Below, piece after piece: positions 48,101-59,511 of a stretch of 64,000 bases of DNA. Below the pieces are notes generated by a model. It searched no databases. It was not told the DNA's origin and saw only the letters and a list, made by a program, of their open reading frames with translations. The stretch is taken from the NCBI GenBank assembly GCA_030549495.1, contig JAUIRK010000599.1, positions 1-64,000 of the forward strand, given 5' to 3'. This stretch comes from Nectonema munidae. Taxonomy: Eukaryota > Nematomorpha > Nectonematoida > Nectonematidae. The position numbers and the translations under genes were made by a program. The stretch's first letter is position 1; the number at the start of each line of letters is the position of its first letter.

Positions 48101-51100
48101 AGGAGGCGAAAAGACAACACGGTTTGAATAAGTATTATTTTGATATATCTCTGGTGAATAATCGCTTAGGAAAACTAAAGTGCACATTCAAAAATGTCAC
48201 TATTGGACTTAAAAATATTTGTTTATAATTTTAAGAAATAGTATATAAAGGTTGACACGTGTTTCACACTTTAGTTCAGCGAAATTTAAATGTCATTAAT
48301 GGAGATTTGTGATTTAAAAAATCAATTAGTAAAGTAAGAAAAAGATTGATTCAAAATAGTTTAAATTTAGGTTCAATCAATTATTTTTCATTTATTCAGC
48401 ATCGACAATTTATATGTATATTTTTTTTGCACATTGTTTCATTTATTTGTATGGATAAAATATTAAACTTTCAGATTTTCTTCACTTTGCCTACTTCTCT
48501 ATATAACTATAATGAAATGTTTGTAATATACATACAACAGATGGCTTATTTATAAAATATAATATTTGATGCTCTAGATTTATCTCTTTTGGATAAAATT
48601 AAGCATCTTGTTTACAACATCAATGATAAAATGAGAATTCATCCAATTTTAGTTTTGAAAAATTTTTAAATTCAGTTTTAGAAAAGGCTATGAAAAACCT
48701 TTGAATTAGTTATTTCTGTTAACAATTTTTCAAAGAATATTTTCCAAACAATCACACCAAGCAGTTTGTTTTCATGTCTGTTATGAAGCATAGATCTTGG
48801 AGTTTCCATTTGTGTCGCAAAAATGTTATTCGTTTGCAAAGTATATCTGATTACGTTTTTTTGTGTTCTAACTAATCCAACTGTTACTTTCATATATATA
48901 AAATAAATGTCAATCAACAAACTTGACATACAAAACGTTGTCTTTGAATTGAAATATCTAATTATTATTATAATTGATATTTGATAGCATTTTAAATTCT
49001 AATTTGTATATATTTTGAAGGGACAAAAAGGAATAGAAGGAGAAACTGGGCCCAAAGGACCCCCCGGAAAACGAGGAAAAGTTGGCCCTCAAGGTTAAAT
49101 TAATTTTTTATACCTGCTTAAATATTTTTTGTTTTGAAAAGTGATTAATCGCAGCGCTAAATCAACCGCCTAAAAATAATCACCTAATTTTAGTTAAAAA
49201 GCTTACCTGTCTATCAAACTTTCAATGTATGATGGATGATCATATTTATTTTAATTCTTGCTTAGAGAAACGGGTAATGAAAGAAATATGAATGGAGATA
49301 GATCATTTTATTCTTGTTGAGTAGCGCCTCAGTATGGTCCATTTTTTAGATGAAAGAAAAAAACTTTTTTACTTTAAAATTCTCTGTGTCATCTCTTTCC
49401 TCCTTACAAAGTCGTTGTAGTACTTTTTTAATGTTTCACAAAAACAGTGTACGTCTTTCTTAAGTCTATGCATTTTATAGGTTGTATTTTTAACATTAGT
49501 GCTTGTAATTGTGATAAATAGATAAAATGGTTTTGTGATATCTCAAACATATATATATATATATCACTTATATATATCACCTTTCAATATTTCCAAAAAA
49601 ACGTTTCAAAAATGGGGAGATGCATTTCAAAATTTAGCGCGAACTGATTCAGACTTTCAGTCTGGCATTGTCCTAATCTTTGATTTTTAGGCCTCTTTAT
49701 CAATTCCCTGAAATTGGCAACGTTTCTCTTCTTTCTAAAGTTTCTAGGTTTATTTTTTGTTGGCATAAATTCCACAATTCCAAAGATCTTTTTAAATAGT
49801 TCCGCAAATTTGTCTCCTGCTTAACAAAATATAACGGAAAAGTGAGGCAACTACAAGACAAAACACTCTATTCATTTAAGGTGCTCAAATTGTATACATG
49901 CATTTAACGTTTTTGAGCATGCCTTTTTAGTGGAATCCACTTGATTTCATATGAATCCACAATTTTTTAGTTAAATCCACTTGAAAAATATAAAAATTTT
50001 AAAAGAGAAAAAGGTCAAAGGGACACTTAATAGCAGTCCATCGAGATGGCTACTCTACATATGGTATAACAAATTTTACCAGAACTTGTAATTTCTAAAT
50101 TTCTTCATGATTTTTTTGAACAATTTTTTTTTGAACAGCACGATTCCTTTTGGCCAGTCCCCAACTGTTAATATATTTTATCCTTTTTTTTTATTTCAAT
50201 TTTGTTCATGTATGCGAACGTTGTTAGAGTTTACTTTTTAATAAATTTGAATTTCAAAGAAAGCTTTTTGTTGAAATTTTTTATGTTGTTTATGCAAATT
50301 TTAAAGACTCATTTTAAATTTATAATATGTTTATTTTTTTTTTCGTCCAATTAAATTTTACTTTTTCCAATCCGGCTTTATTTAGGTTTTTAAGTTTTCA
50401 ATCAGAATATTAATGAGAAAATTGGAATAAATGAAAATTGTCAACACTTTTATAATTGAGCTTTGAAAAGTAAGTAGCCATTGAAAAAATTTAAAAAATG
50501 ATCCAACTAATTTAATGAACTGAAGCTTGGTATATATAAAATCTTTTTGACAAAATAAAAACTTGGATTGTCAGTGGATGCACGCAATCTTTAGCTATAA
50601 GATCGAATTGAGCGCTGTAATGTTTGTATAAATTTGTCCGAACCGATTCTGCTCCAATTTTTTTATTTCACTTAGTCAAGCTTATGGGACAGTAAAAAAG
50701 AGTTTGCATATAAAAATATGTGCTTAGTGAGTGATGATTGGATTTGGCAAAAAAATTAAATATTTGGAGATGATGAAATGCTTACGATCAAAATTATATT
50801 CTCTGCTGTGTATCTTCATGAGTGCATAATGTGTTTGCTATTAATTCACATCAAACAAAACAAAGAAAATAATGCTCAAAAGTGTTAGATTGAACAAACA
50901 CTAACAAGTCAAACTTCCTTTGCTTCACTTTCTTCTTCAAGTGACGAAAATGAAAATAATAAAAAGTTTTTTTCCGAAAGTAATAAAAAAAACGTGGAAG
51001 GAAAACGTGATAAGTGCTCTTCTTTAGATCGTACACAAATTTCTTCAAAAGTTACATTTATTCTTAGAGAAGCTGCAAAAAGTCTCGGAGTAGATCCTTT

Positions 51101-52934
51101 AGAATACAATATAAATCATACGTCAATTCATAGACAAAGAGAACTACGCAAAATAAAGAACTAAAAAACAATTTTGAAGAGATGGTGAAGAATGCTAAGA
51201 TGATGGATGAAGAGACTTCTAGAAAACATGTTGATCGTCTACCAGTACTTGTTTCTGATTTTCGAAGTGAACATCTACTTGGAGTTCCTAAATTGATAAA
51301 TTCGACTAGAAAAGCACAAGCTAATGCTATTATCACGTGTTTGAAAGAGTGGAACCTTTCAGAAAAACACAGGTAAAGAAAATAGTGCTTGCATTTCATT
51401 TAAAAACTTGGCAAAAACTTACTCTGCAGATATCACATTTTAGAACTTATATTAAAAGCTTGCTTTGAAGTTTCAAATTTTTTAGTGCAACGTCTTCAGG
51501 TGCAGAAATTTTGTTGTTTAAACATTTTAAAGACATCTGGAGTTCTTTTGATCAAAAAATGTTTCAAGCATGTACAATTGTACAATTAATTCATTCAAAG
51601 GAGAAGAAAAAGAAAAACTAAAAATGAAATTAATTGATTTGGCAAAAGATCAAAAAAGAACCTTGAGGGATGATTATAAAGAACTTATAGATCTTTCAAA
51701 TTATTTTTCTTGAATGTTCTCCTATAAAAGGAATTAAATTTCATTTACCTGGAGCTATGCATCGAGCTTGATAGATGGGAAAAGCGTTGTATGTTATAAA
51801 AATTTATCTTTTTAGAAAACGACTTAAAATGAAAAAAGTGAAGAGTAAGGGATAGAAGATTTATCTTTACTTTGTCTTTTGATTTATGTAAACGCTTGGA
51901 TAAAATCTTCTTTTTCTCTTCTTGCTTCCTCGATGGTTGGAAACGGAGGATAAAGATAATTAATTATTATCCGAATAAAAAAATTTCCCAAAAAAAAAGT
52001 TTGCCGATCATTTATGGTAACTTTCTGAAGAATTAGTAGGATTATCTTTTTTTGAAGAAAGATTAAGCATAGAAGAGAAGCAACACATCGTAAAAAAATT
52101 TAAAAACAACTCTAAAAATCTGTCTAAACGTCAACAAATGCCTGAAAATTTCTTTCAGTTTGAAGAAGGGCAACACAAAATTGTAAAGGGGGGTGAGTAG
52201 GGTTGGTTAGATGCTGGATTCGATAACTCAAGATTCTGGGTTCGATCCCGCAACAAGCCTGCTTTTCTCATAGTTCGATACAAGCGGCGCAATTGTGCCT
52301 TCTCGATGAAAACACCCTATGTTACCTTTACCTTTACAAAATTGTAACTAAGTACATAATTTTTTTAAGTCAATGAACTTACCAGCATTAAAAAATAGTC
52401 GAAAGGATTCAATATCCCTAAAGAAAATAATTCAACTTTTTGTTAATTGGCATTTAAATTTATTCAGTAATTTTTATTTGAATTTTTGGAAAACACATGT
52501 TTGAATTTTAAATTTAGGAATAAAAGGCATTAAAGGTTATCGCGGAAATTATGGCCTTCGTAGAAAAGGGCCAAAAGGAATCAGGGGAAAATATGGAAAT
52601 CCGGGAATTCCTGGACAAAAAGGACTACGCGGAGAACGAGGTATTCCTGGTCCCAAAGGATTTAAAGGACAAAGAGGCAATAGAGTAAGATTTTACAAAT
52701 ATACTATTTTCTTTCCCAACTTCCAATTTCAATCACTTCTACAAAATACTGAGAATACGTACAAAAAAGGATAAAAATGAGGACTAGTGAAATTTGTTAA
52801 GGTAGTACTTACGATTATTTAGAGGCCTTTCTAGCTTTCTTGCTCGAAGACCTTTACTACGAGTTCAGCAATGAACTTTCACTATACATTTCTTTCCTAA
52901 TTTGAAGGTAAAATCCAAAGCAAATAGAGCTAAC

Positions 52935-52979
<45 letters not shown>

Positions 52980-55900
52980 TAATCTGGGAAGACCACGCAG
53001 GAGTTTTGGAGTACCTATAATCCGATCTATCTATAAAGCTAAGTGAGAAACGAATGCGGGAATCCACTTGTAATAATAAATAAAACCTCTTAATTTATTC
53101 GATTGTTATAAACTTATTAATAGGAAATATACATATTCAAAAATCATCCAAGAGATAGCTTTGTACGGAATCTCTAATTTAACATTTATAAATTACAATA
53201 CAACACAATGTTTTTTAGAAAATTTTGAAATTTCCAATTATTTATTATTGACTTCAATAATTTTGTTCTAAAAATCTTGTCATTTTTTCTAATGTCTGCC
53301 TTAACATTATGGCAAAAAATATTTTATAAATGACTACAAATTCTAGTCAGCCTATCCCGATAAAGTTGCATATTTTTCCAAGTGCGATTATTTTGGAAGA
53401 AAGAGTGTTCACTTAGTTTTTTCAGATAGGATGGAATTGATGAAAATTGAATGAAAAAGGAGAGGAAAAAGTATTATTATTAACAAGGCTAAAAACAATA
53501 TCAACCAAATTTGGAAAAAGCTTTCCTATAGTTGCTAAGAATGTCATTAAAGCAACTTTATGACGATTAAATTCGACTTTGGGGCGTTTTCAAGAAAAAT
53601 GTAGCATGTATAATGTAATGGGATGAGTTGTGGATCAAGCAATGGAGTAATTGGGCATGGCGTGCTAAAAAGCCTGCCAGCTTCTACGATACAAACACGA
53701 ATAAAATAAGAAAAAGATATGTAATGCATATATAATTATTTTATCAAATTCTATAAGAAATATATTTAAAACATATCACACTTTTTATTGAAACAGGCTT
53801 GATTACTACTAATAATTATAATAATAAGGTAATTTATAAATTAGATAGTTAAAATTGGAATTCTTTGTTATGGTTGTAAAAATAAATCTAGTGAAATGCT
53901 AAAATGTAGCTCCTGTCTAAATTGGTTATGGCATACATGTCAAAGTATAAAGATGTGGTATTCGTTGGTTTTGTACACGTTGTAGAAAGGATGTAAAAAA
54001 GTGTATCGACAAACATCCAAAAGACGTCATCTCTTTCAAAAAGAGCAGTGGAAAGTTTGTTAAGAAAGGAAATGAAGATCTTTCTTCTAAAATAGTTGAG
54101 CTCTTTGACCACAGTAAACACCTTGCAAGCACTATCGAAGTATCGCAAATTATAAAGTGAATGATAAAATTGATGAATTAATGGAAAAAGTAACTCTCTT
54201 AAACCTAATGAAAATTAAAAAATGTGGCTTGACTTTGAAAAAATAAAAAAATAAAAAGTTGTCAAATGGCCTTTTCGTATCACCTATGAACTAATAAATT
54301 TAAAAAATCTTTATATCAATACTAAATCAAGAGAACAAGGACGACTCTATAACCTATCTATTAAGAGGAAGTTCTTTAAACGATTTTCGTGTGATAAAGA
54401 AAAAAAAGTATGTCCATCAGACTGTACTTATCAACAACGAAACATAAAAAGACATCAGTTAAATCAATTCACTCCTTTTCCAGTTAAACATAAAGAAACA
54501 TCTCAAGACACTGATGGCTTCTCAATGCTCAGTAACTTTGACAATATAACTACTAGTGATCGTAGAAAAAGAGGAATCATTGCTTATTTTAAGCCTTTTA
54601 TAAAAGTCAAAACTGTAAAATCATTTTCTCCTTCCTGTATCGAATATGTTGGTCTGGAGGTTGAAAATAAAGGAAAAAAATTTGTCATTTCCTGCACCTA
54701 TAGAAGTCCTTCGGTGAACATTGCTCAATCTACTCAAGAAATACTTCGTCTTTTCTCATCCTTTCTTGACTTATTCCCTAAATTGACTCTCGTTTTCATT
54801 GGAGATTTTAATTATCCTTCTATTTATAGGAGTTCAAAAGATCTAACATCAGGTAAGAATTCTTCTTTAACAAAATTTGTGACATACTTAGCTTCTAACA
54901 ACTTGTTTCAGTTAATTCATGATACAACAAGATTTCACCATTCTGCAAAGGAAAGTATACTAGATCCAGCCAGTATTAAGTGGGAGTGATCATTACTCTA
55001 TGAAGTTTAGTCTGTATCGATTCATCAAATCTTCGTCTCCTATAACCACCAAACTGGATGTTCGATCAGGTAATCACAACAAAATTAGAGAGTATCTCTC
55101 CAACATAAATTGGAATCTTTACGATGCATGTTCTTTTTCAGACTTTTATGAAGATTTTATAAAAGTGATGCACCAATCGATCGCCGAGTATATACCCTTA
55201 ATGCGAAAAAAGAAGAAACTAAATCCTTATATAAACAGCTTAACGATGTCTTTACACAAAAGAAAGGAAAAACTGTTTAAAAAATGTACAAAAATACTGA
55301 AACTTTGTTGGAGCTAAAGAAAATATCAAATCAGTTAAGACAAGAAACAAGAAGAGCAAAGCGTTCCTTTGAAAGAAACATTTTAAAAAACATTAAAGAG
55401 AAGCCTAAAAAATTTTGGAGTTATATCAACTCTAAAAAAACATGCCATACGATCAAGACTATAATTGACACAAATGGAATTCGCATAAATTTCTATATTG
55501 AAATTGCAAAAACCAGTAAATATTTTTCTTCTTTCTTCACAGAGTCTCAAGGTAGTTATCAAAAAACTTTAAAGCTACAACATCACCACCCACCGATGGA
55601 AGAAATTGTAATCAGTGAGGAACTTGTGTTTGAAAAACGCAGCCTTGGAGCTGATAAATCGTCTCGCATTGCCAACCTGCATCCATTTATTTTAAAAGAA
55701 CTGGCCTTTCATTTGGCATTCCCAATTGCAAAGTTGTTCAACCTTTCCTTAAAAGAAGGTATCTTACCAAATGCCTGGAAAACTGCATTAATAGTCCCCA
55801 TACATAAAAACTCGAATTCAGAACTTCCTTCGAACTACGGGCCTATCAGCTTTTGTCTAAAATTCTTGAATTGATTGTTGCTGATCACAATATTTTTATT

Positions 55901-58900
55901 TGAAAAGCAACAACTTAATCAACATGGGTTTACGAAAAAGAAATCTACGGTAACACAATTATTGGAGTTCCATGACGATGTTACTGACCTTCTCGAGAAG
56001 TACGGCACAGTTGATGTTATACCTTGATGTTCGCAAGGCATTTGACAGAGTTCCACACAATTATTTACTAAGTAAATTAAAAGCCTATAACATTTATCCT
56101 GGAATTATTAAATGGATAGACAACTTCCTGACAAATAGAATCCAATTTCTCACTGTGAACGGCTGCTTATCAAATCCAAGTAAAGTGACTAATGGAGTAG
56201 TGCAAGGAAGTGTGATAGGACCTCTACTTTTTAATCTATACATAAACGAATTGGAAACACAAATTGAGTCCAACTTGAAATTATTTGCCGATGATCTTAA
56301 GTTGTACTCTGAATCCACCAAAAATTCTACGACCCAACTTCAAACTGACCTTTACATTCTATATCAATGGTGTACACATTGGGGTATGGATCTAAATTTC
56401 GCGAAATATTATCATTTACAAATTGGTTATCAAAACAGCTACACTTATTATATTCGTGGTCATAATATCACTTGTACTTCGCAAATAAACGATTTAGGCA
56501 TCATCGTTGATAATTCTTTGAAATTCAAGCCTCATTTCTCAAAAATAATCTCTAAAGCTTACGCTGTATTTCACTCAATTCATCGTCAGTTATCCTCCTT
56601 TGAACCAGAAATAGCTACTTCTATATACAAAGCGTTAACACGCCCTATTCTGGAATACGGTAATGTTATCGCACAGCCAAGCTGCAAAAAAGACATGAAA
56701 CCGTTAGAAAAAGTACAGAAGCGAATAACCAAAAAATTACAGGGCTCAAAGAATCAACCTATAAAGAAAGACTGCAAACGTTGTCTTTACCACTACTATC
56801 ATATCGATATAGGAAAAAGGATATGATTGCAGTTTATAACATCATAAACGAAAATATCCTAGTTAACCATAGAATACTTCCTCAGTTTTCCTCAAAGATT
56901 CAAAGAAAGCATCAGAGTAAGTTTATAAAGAGTCGCCACAAAAACGCTTTTGAAGAAACTTTTTCTCTAATAGAATTGTTAATGACTGGAACAGTCTTCC
57001 TGCTGATGTTATAAACTCCCCTTCATTAAAGGTATTCAAGAAACGTCTAGATAACTTCTGGAAAAATATGCTGTATGATTAAGTCTTTACTTTTGTATTC
57101 TTCCTTTCCATATTTAGCGATTATAATGTTTAAACGATTTCTATTTGTTTTTTTCTTCCACACATTGCTGTGATTACCAAAGGCAAACGGCCTTTTTTCG
57201 CCTAATAAATTATGTTAAATTATGTTAGGTATTTTATTTTCCTGTTTTTTCAACAAAAAATCAAGAATCTGCAGGTCCAATGCTTTAAGGTTGAAAAAGC
57301 TCAACACAATTTAGCTTAATACATTTTTTGGTATATTTATTATCAAAGAAATTCAAATGAGATTGGTATATATGCGTTTTACATATATTTTGAGATTCCA
57401 AATTTTCAGAACAGCATCTAAAAGTAAATTCTCAGTTTTGTAACAAAGGTTGAATTTTTTTATTAAATTTCTAATCTGACCTGACATCTGGTTGATCCAA
57501 GTGATGTTTTGATGGGAATTCGTCCCAAAATATTTTGGCGCCTTCAGCAAATGGCCCTTTCATAAGGACAGGATGGCACCGTGCCACTTATGAGATGTTT
57601 AAAAGGTTATATATAAATAATAATAAATACACAGTTGTTATAGTCAAAAAAATCCTTAAATTTCACACTTCATTTGAAATAATTGTGCGCCCATTATTTG
57701 GTCAATTTTTTGTATCAAAGTTAGAGGAAGCACCTCAATTGGGAATTTGCACACACCAAATTCAGTATTCTTACGAGTTTGAGGTCCTTATTGGGAAAGA
57801 AGGGAGAGAATAAGTGGATTAAATGTAAGACGGTGAAAAAAAGGCTATACATAGACGAAGACTATTTAAATTTTTTAATGAATATTTATCTAAAAATAAC
57901 CTGCATATTTAAATCCAGTATAAAATTACATTTTGACGTATTACAGGCCATGTTTCCAACAAAAGCCATACTTAATAAATTTTATATTAAAAAAAAATAT
58001 ATTAAAAAAATTAAATTTTATTGGCAAAACTTTAGAAGACCAATATGTAATTTATTTAAAAAAAATATATATATATATTTTAAATCAAATTAAAAAAAAT
58101 TGAAAAATTTGTCAAAGTTACCTTGTTTGGCATCGTTTTACCGGAAATTTTATGCAATAAATATCAATTTTTTACATCAACTTGTAGAGAAAGAGTTGTT
58201 CAAAAAAATAAAGTAAGAAGTCGTTTTTATTTGGCTCCAATTTTTGGCAAAATTCGATCAAAATTTTCATGTGGTAAGATTGCCGTCATTTTTTAAAACC
58301 AAAAAGTGAAAATTAAAAAAAAACATCAAAACTGAATATTTTTCAAAAATTTAAAATATATAATAAAATATAACTCATTCTACATCCTTTTATAAAAATA
58401 TTAGAAAAAAAATAGGTTTTAGTTTTTGTTAAAATTCGGATTTTTGAGGAGCGATTGTGAAAAATAAAAAAAAAATTCTGAAATTTTTCGAGAATAATTA
58501 TAATTATATCTGAGAAAAATCGCAAAATTATGTTCTTAAGTGCCGGTCATTGACCTCATTTTGTGACTATCACCATCAAACTCAGAATCTAAAATAAGGT
58601 AGATTTAGATTTAAAAAATTTAAAACCTCATTTCATCATGTAAAAAATTGACGTTAAAGTTAAAAAAAATAGAAAAAAATGTTATATAACATATCCTCTC
58701 CAACCTGTATATACTACGATAGCTTCTATTCCATATACGAATAACTACGGAGACAATATTCAACTTTCTGTTCATATTCTGCTAGATGTAAGATTTGATA
58801 TACCTCATTCGGGGAGACGATGTTGCAAAAGTTATTACCTATCTTATTGCTATTTGCACGATATTAAATAATATATTTGTCAAGTAATCAAAATAAAATC

Positions 58901-59511
58901 CTGTAATCAAAGAATTGAAAAATATTCGTTGAAAAATCAAAAAATATTATTCTTTTTAAATATATCGTTGGCTCCCATTACTCTTAGTTTCCTATATGCA
59001 TGATTTGATAAAAATGATTAGAGAGACTGCGTTTATTTTCCCACTCTAAAAGTGAGGGCAGCAATTTCCAAGCTCCTAATATGATACGCTTACAATTTTT
59101 ATATATTCGATTATCACGTCATCATTTTTCGCTTTAAGTATTTTTATTTGTCATAAAGATTTGAATATTTTACTTCTCTTTTTATTTCAGGGTACACAAG
59201 GGAATCCCGGAGAAGATGGGCATCCCCAACAAATAAACCTGGGAAGAGGTCTTACTGGTGAAACAGGAGATCGCGGGAGTCAAGGAGATCAAGGAAATGA
59301 TGGATATCCAGGCATTTCTGGATTTCCTGGAAAAAGAGGGGCTAGAGGTTATACATTTAAACAGAAAAGCGGACCAGTTGGCCCGCCGGGTTATGTGGGA
59401 CAAAAAGGAGAGAAAGGTAGAAAAGGAATACCTGGAAAACAAGGTGCGCCTGGCAAAGATGGAATAAAAGGCAAACCAGCGAATTGCATTTTTCGGTGTC
59501 GCGAGAAAAGG
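38859..59511 (+). CDS. Gene 2: type II transmembrane collagen, 3' part not seen
   Basis: Exons 38859-39155, 39576-39663, 46456-46601, 49021-49093, 52518-52684 and 59191-59511 sum to 1092 nt, 364 residues, phases 0,1,0,1,0,0. An acceptor TTTCTTTTCAACAG stands just before 38811 and the frame upstream of the chosen ATG is open to it, so translation could begin in an earlier exon. Residues 1-42 are a basic tail and about 43-69 the membrane segment (FLEWTFTMFQCIVISFLGFL). A coiled stalk follows to about 120, then NRKKR at 124-128, a furin-type site. Collagen runs from G133 to about 353, then NCIFRCREKR. Residues 361-364 (REKR) also fit the furin rule. A C-terminal domain like gene 1's is expected further on but not found. 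Likely role: cell-surface or shed matrix protein, paralogue of gene 1. Exon 2 is the least certain. Confidence 0.78.
39576..39663 (+). CDS. Gene 2 exon 2 (predicted): coiled stalk and furin-type site
   Basis: An 88-nt exon with acceptor ATGATTTATAG and donor AGAA|GTAATT. It is in phase with both neighbours and continues the helical stalk (KYLTSYLQQKRKMREREKAN) into LNRKKR. Size, phases (0 in, 1 out) and a basic cleavage motif match gene 1 exon 2, which is the main support; sequence similarity is otherwise weak. Confidence 0.6.
40800..41700. repeat. Tandem array of about 140-bp units
   Basis: Units contain TTTTTACACATATA, then GCTGAATTCAGTGGTGATAT, then AAACCTGTCAAAA and GACAGCTCATCTCAAAAA. 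Two successive units at about 41200-41480 are almost identical, pointing to recent array growth inside the TTAA element. Confidence 0.82.
42830..44200. repeat. Tandem array of about 150-bp units
   Basis: The core ACCGCAAATTTGATTAACAC, or a variant of it, recurs near 42838, 42985, 43127, 43266, 43424, 43571, 43724, 43878 and 44029, i.e. every 139-157 bp. Each unit also carries a TGAGTCCAGAAATGAAA-like phrase and a TTTGGTATAAAAACATAT-like phrase. Confidence 0.82.
46375..46389. repeat. (GT)n microsatellite
   Basis: About seven GT units in gene 2 intron 2. Confidence 0.8.
46456..46601 (+). CDS. Gene 2 exon 3: collagen
   Basis: Acceptor CTGATTTAG, donor AAA|GTATGA. Encodes residues 129-177, starting RIRKGRPGDRGLRGKDG. 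Gly is kept at every third position and charged pairs (EEGDDGEKG) are common. Enters in phase 1 and leaves in phase 0, like gene 1 exon 3. Confidence 0.88.
46602..49020. other. Gene 2 intron 3
   Basis: A 2.4-kb AT-rich intron with one copy of a dispersed repeat at 47362-47545. No exon or element is otherwise recognised. Confidence 0.6.
47362..47545 (+). repeat. Dispersed repeat pair, copy 1
   Basis: Shares with 49838-49995 the phrases CAAAACACTCT, TTTTTAGTGGAATCC and GAATCCACAATTTTTTAGTT, in the same order and orientation. The two copies sit in neighbouring introns of gene 2. No terminal repeats or coding content; class unknown. Confidence 0.6.
49021..49093 (+). CDS. Gene 2 exon 4: collagen, short
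   Basis: A 73-nt exon encoding residues 178-201 (GQKGIEGETGPKGPPGKRGK...), in register with its neighbours. The donor CAAG|GTTAAA is weaker than the others but is the only one that keeps phase 1 for exon 5. Confidence 0.82.
49838..49995 (+). repeat. Dispersed repeat pair, copy 2
   Basis: Similar to 47362-47545 with a small insertion (TTGATTTCATAT) between the two shared TCCAC phrases. Lies in gene 2 intron 4. Confidence 0.6.
50895..52420 (+). pseudogene. Decayed transposase-like gene, superfamily not assigned
   Basis: In changing frames the + strand reads a Ser/Lys-rich start and then HVDRLPVLVSDFRSEHLLGV at about 51225-51285. Next come TRKAQANAIITCLKEWNLSE, LRDDYKELIDLSNYF (about 51665-51705), KIYLFRKRLK (about 51800) and SEELVGLSFFEERL (about 52025-52070). 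This set matches, from memory, a multi-copy protein family found in many invertebrate genomes that I take to be transposon-derived; I cannot name its superfamily. Stops and frameshifts are frequent. A SINE has inserted near its end (52187-52335). Lies in gene 2 intron 4. Confidence 0.6.
52175..52347 (+). mobile_element. tRNA-derived SINE, family A, with 12-bp target duplication
   Basis: A perfect direct repeat ACAAAATTGTAA (52175-52186 and 52336-52347) flanks a 149-bp body. The body has a tRNA-like head (GAGTAGGGTTGGTTAGATGC, B box GGTTCGATCCC), then the same tail as 16495-16654 and a CCTTTACCTTTA end. It interrupts the decayed transposase at 50895-52420. Confidence 0.9.
52518..52684 (+). CDS. 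Gene 2 exon 5: strongly basic collagen
   Basis: A 167-nt exon, the same length and phases as gene 1 exon 5. Encodes residues 202-257 with one break in the triplet pattern (GLRRKG). Sixteen Lys/Arg against one acidic residue make this the most basic collagen segment in the window (GIKGIKGYRGNYGLRRKG). Such patches in collagens often bind heparan sulphate; here that is inference. Confidence 0.88.
52935..52976. repeat. (AT)n microsatellite
   Basis: About twenty AT units in gene 2 intron 5. Confidence 0.9.
53865..57227 (+). mobile_element. CR1/Jockey-type LINE, internally deleted and decayed
   Basis: Remains of ORF1 at about 53868-54170 carry a PHD-like finger (CYGCKNKSS..CSSCLNWLWHTC, then RWFCTRC after a frameshift). 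ORF2 follows. The endonuclease C-terminal half is at 54525-54990 (KKFVISCTYRSP, VFIGDFNYPS); its N-terminal half is missing, so ORF1's end and ORF2's start appear deleted. The linker and RT start are at 55000-55870 (LNLSLKEGILPNAWKTALIV-like). The RT core is at 55972-56826 (YLDVRKAFDRVPH, VVQGSVIGPLLFNLYINEL, LFADDLKLY), then RPILEYGNVI. A C-terminal piece ends FKKRLDNFW. The 3' end is two AAATTATGTT units at 57207-57226. Several frameshifts and stops. Lies in gene 2 intron 5. Confidence 0.88.
57228..59190. other. Rest of gene 2 intron 5
   Basis: AT-rich sequence with no supported gene. 57530-57600 is locally less AT-rich (GGCGCC..GGCACCGTGCC), possibly an old element end. The intron closes with TTTTTATTTCAG. 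Confidence 0.5.
59191..59511 (+). CDS. Gene 2 exon 6: collagen end and Cys pair
   Basis: Encodes residues 258-364. Gly-X-Y triplets have two breaks: HPQQINLGRG, and YTFKQKSGPV. Then the helix ends and NCIFRCREKR follows. The Cys pair could tie the three chains together at the C-terminal end of the helix, where gene 1 has its Cys pair at the N-terminal end. Donor AGG|GTAAGC in phase 0 shows that the coding sequence goes on. Confidence 0.88.

Noticed and set aside
57535-58093. Overlapping open frames of about 100 residues
   Set aside because: AT-rich Lys/Ile/Phe translations without family features; chance open frames in an intron.
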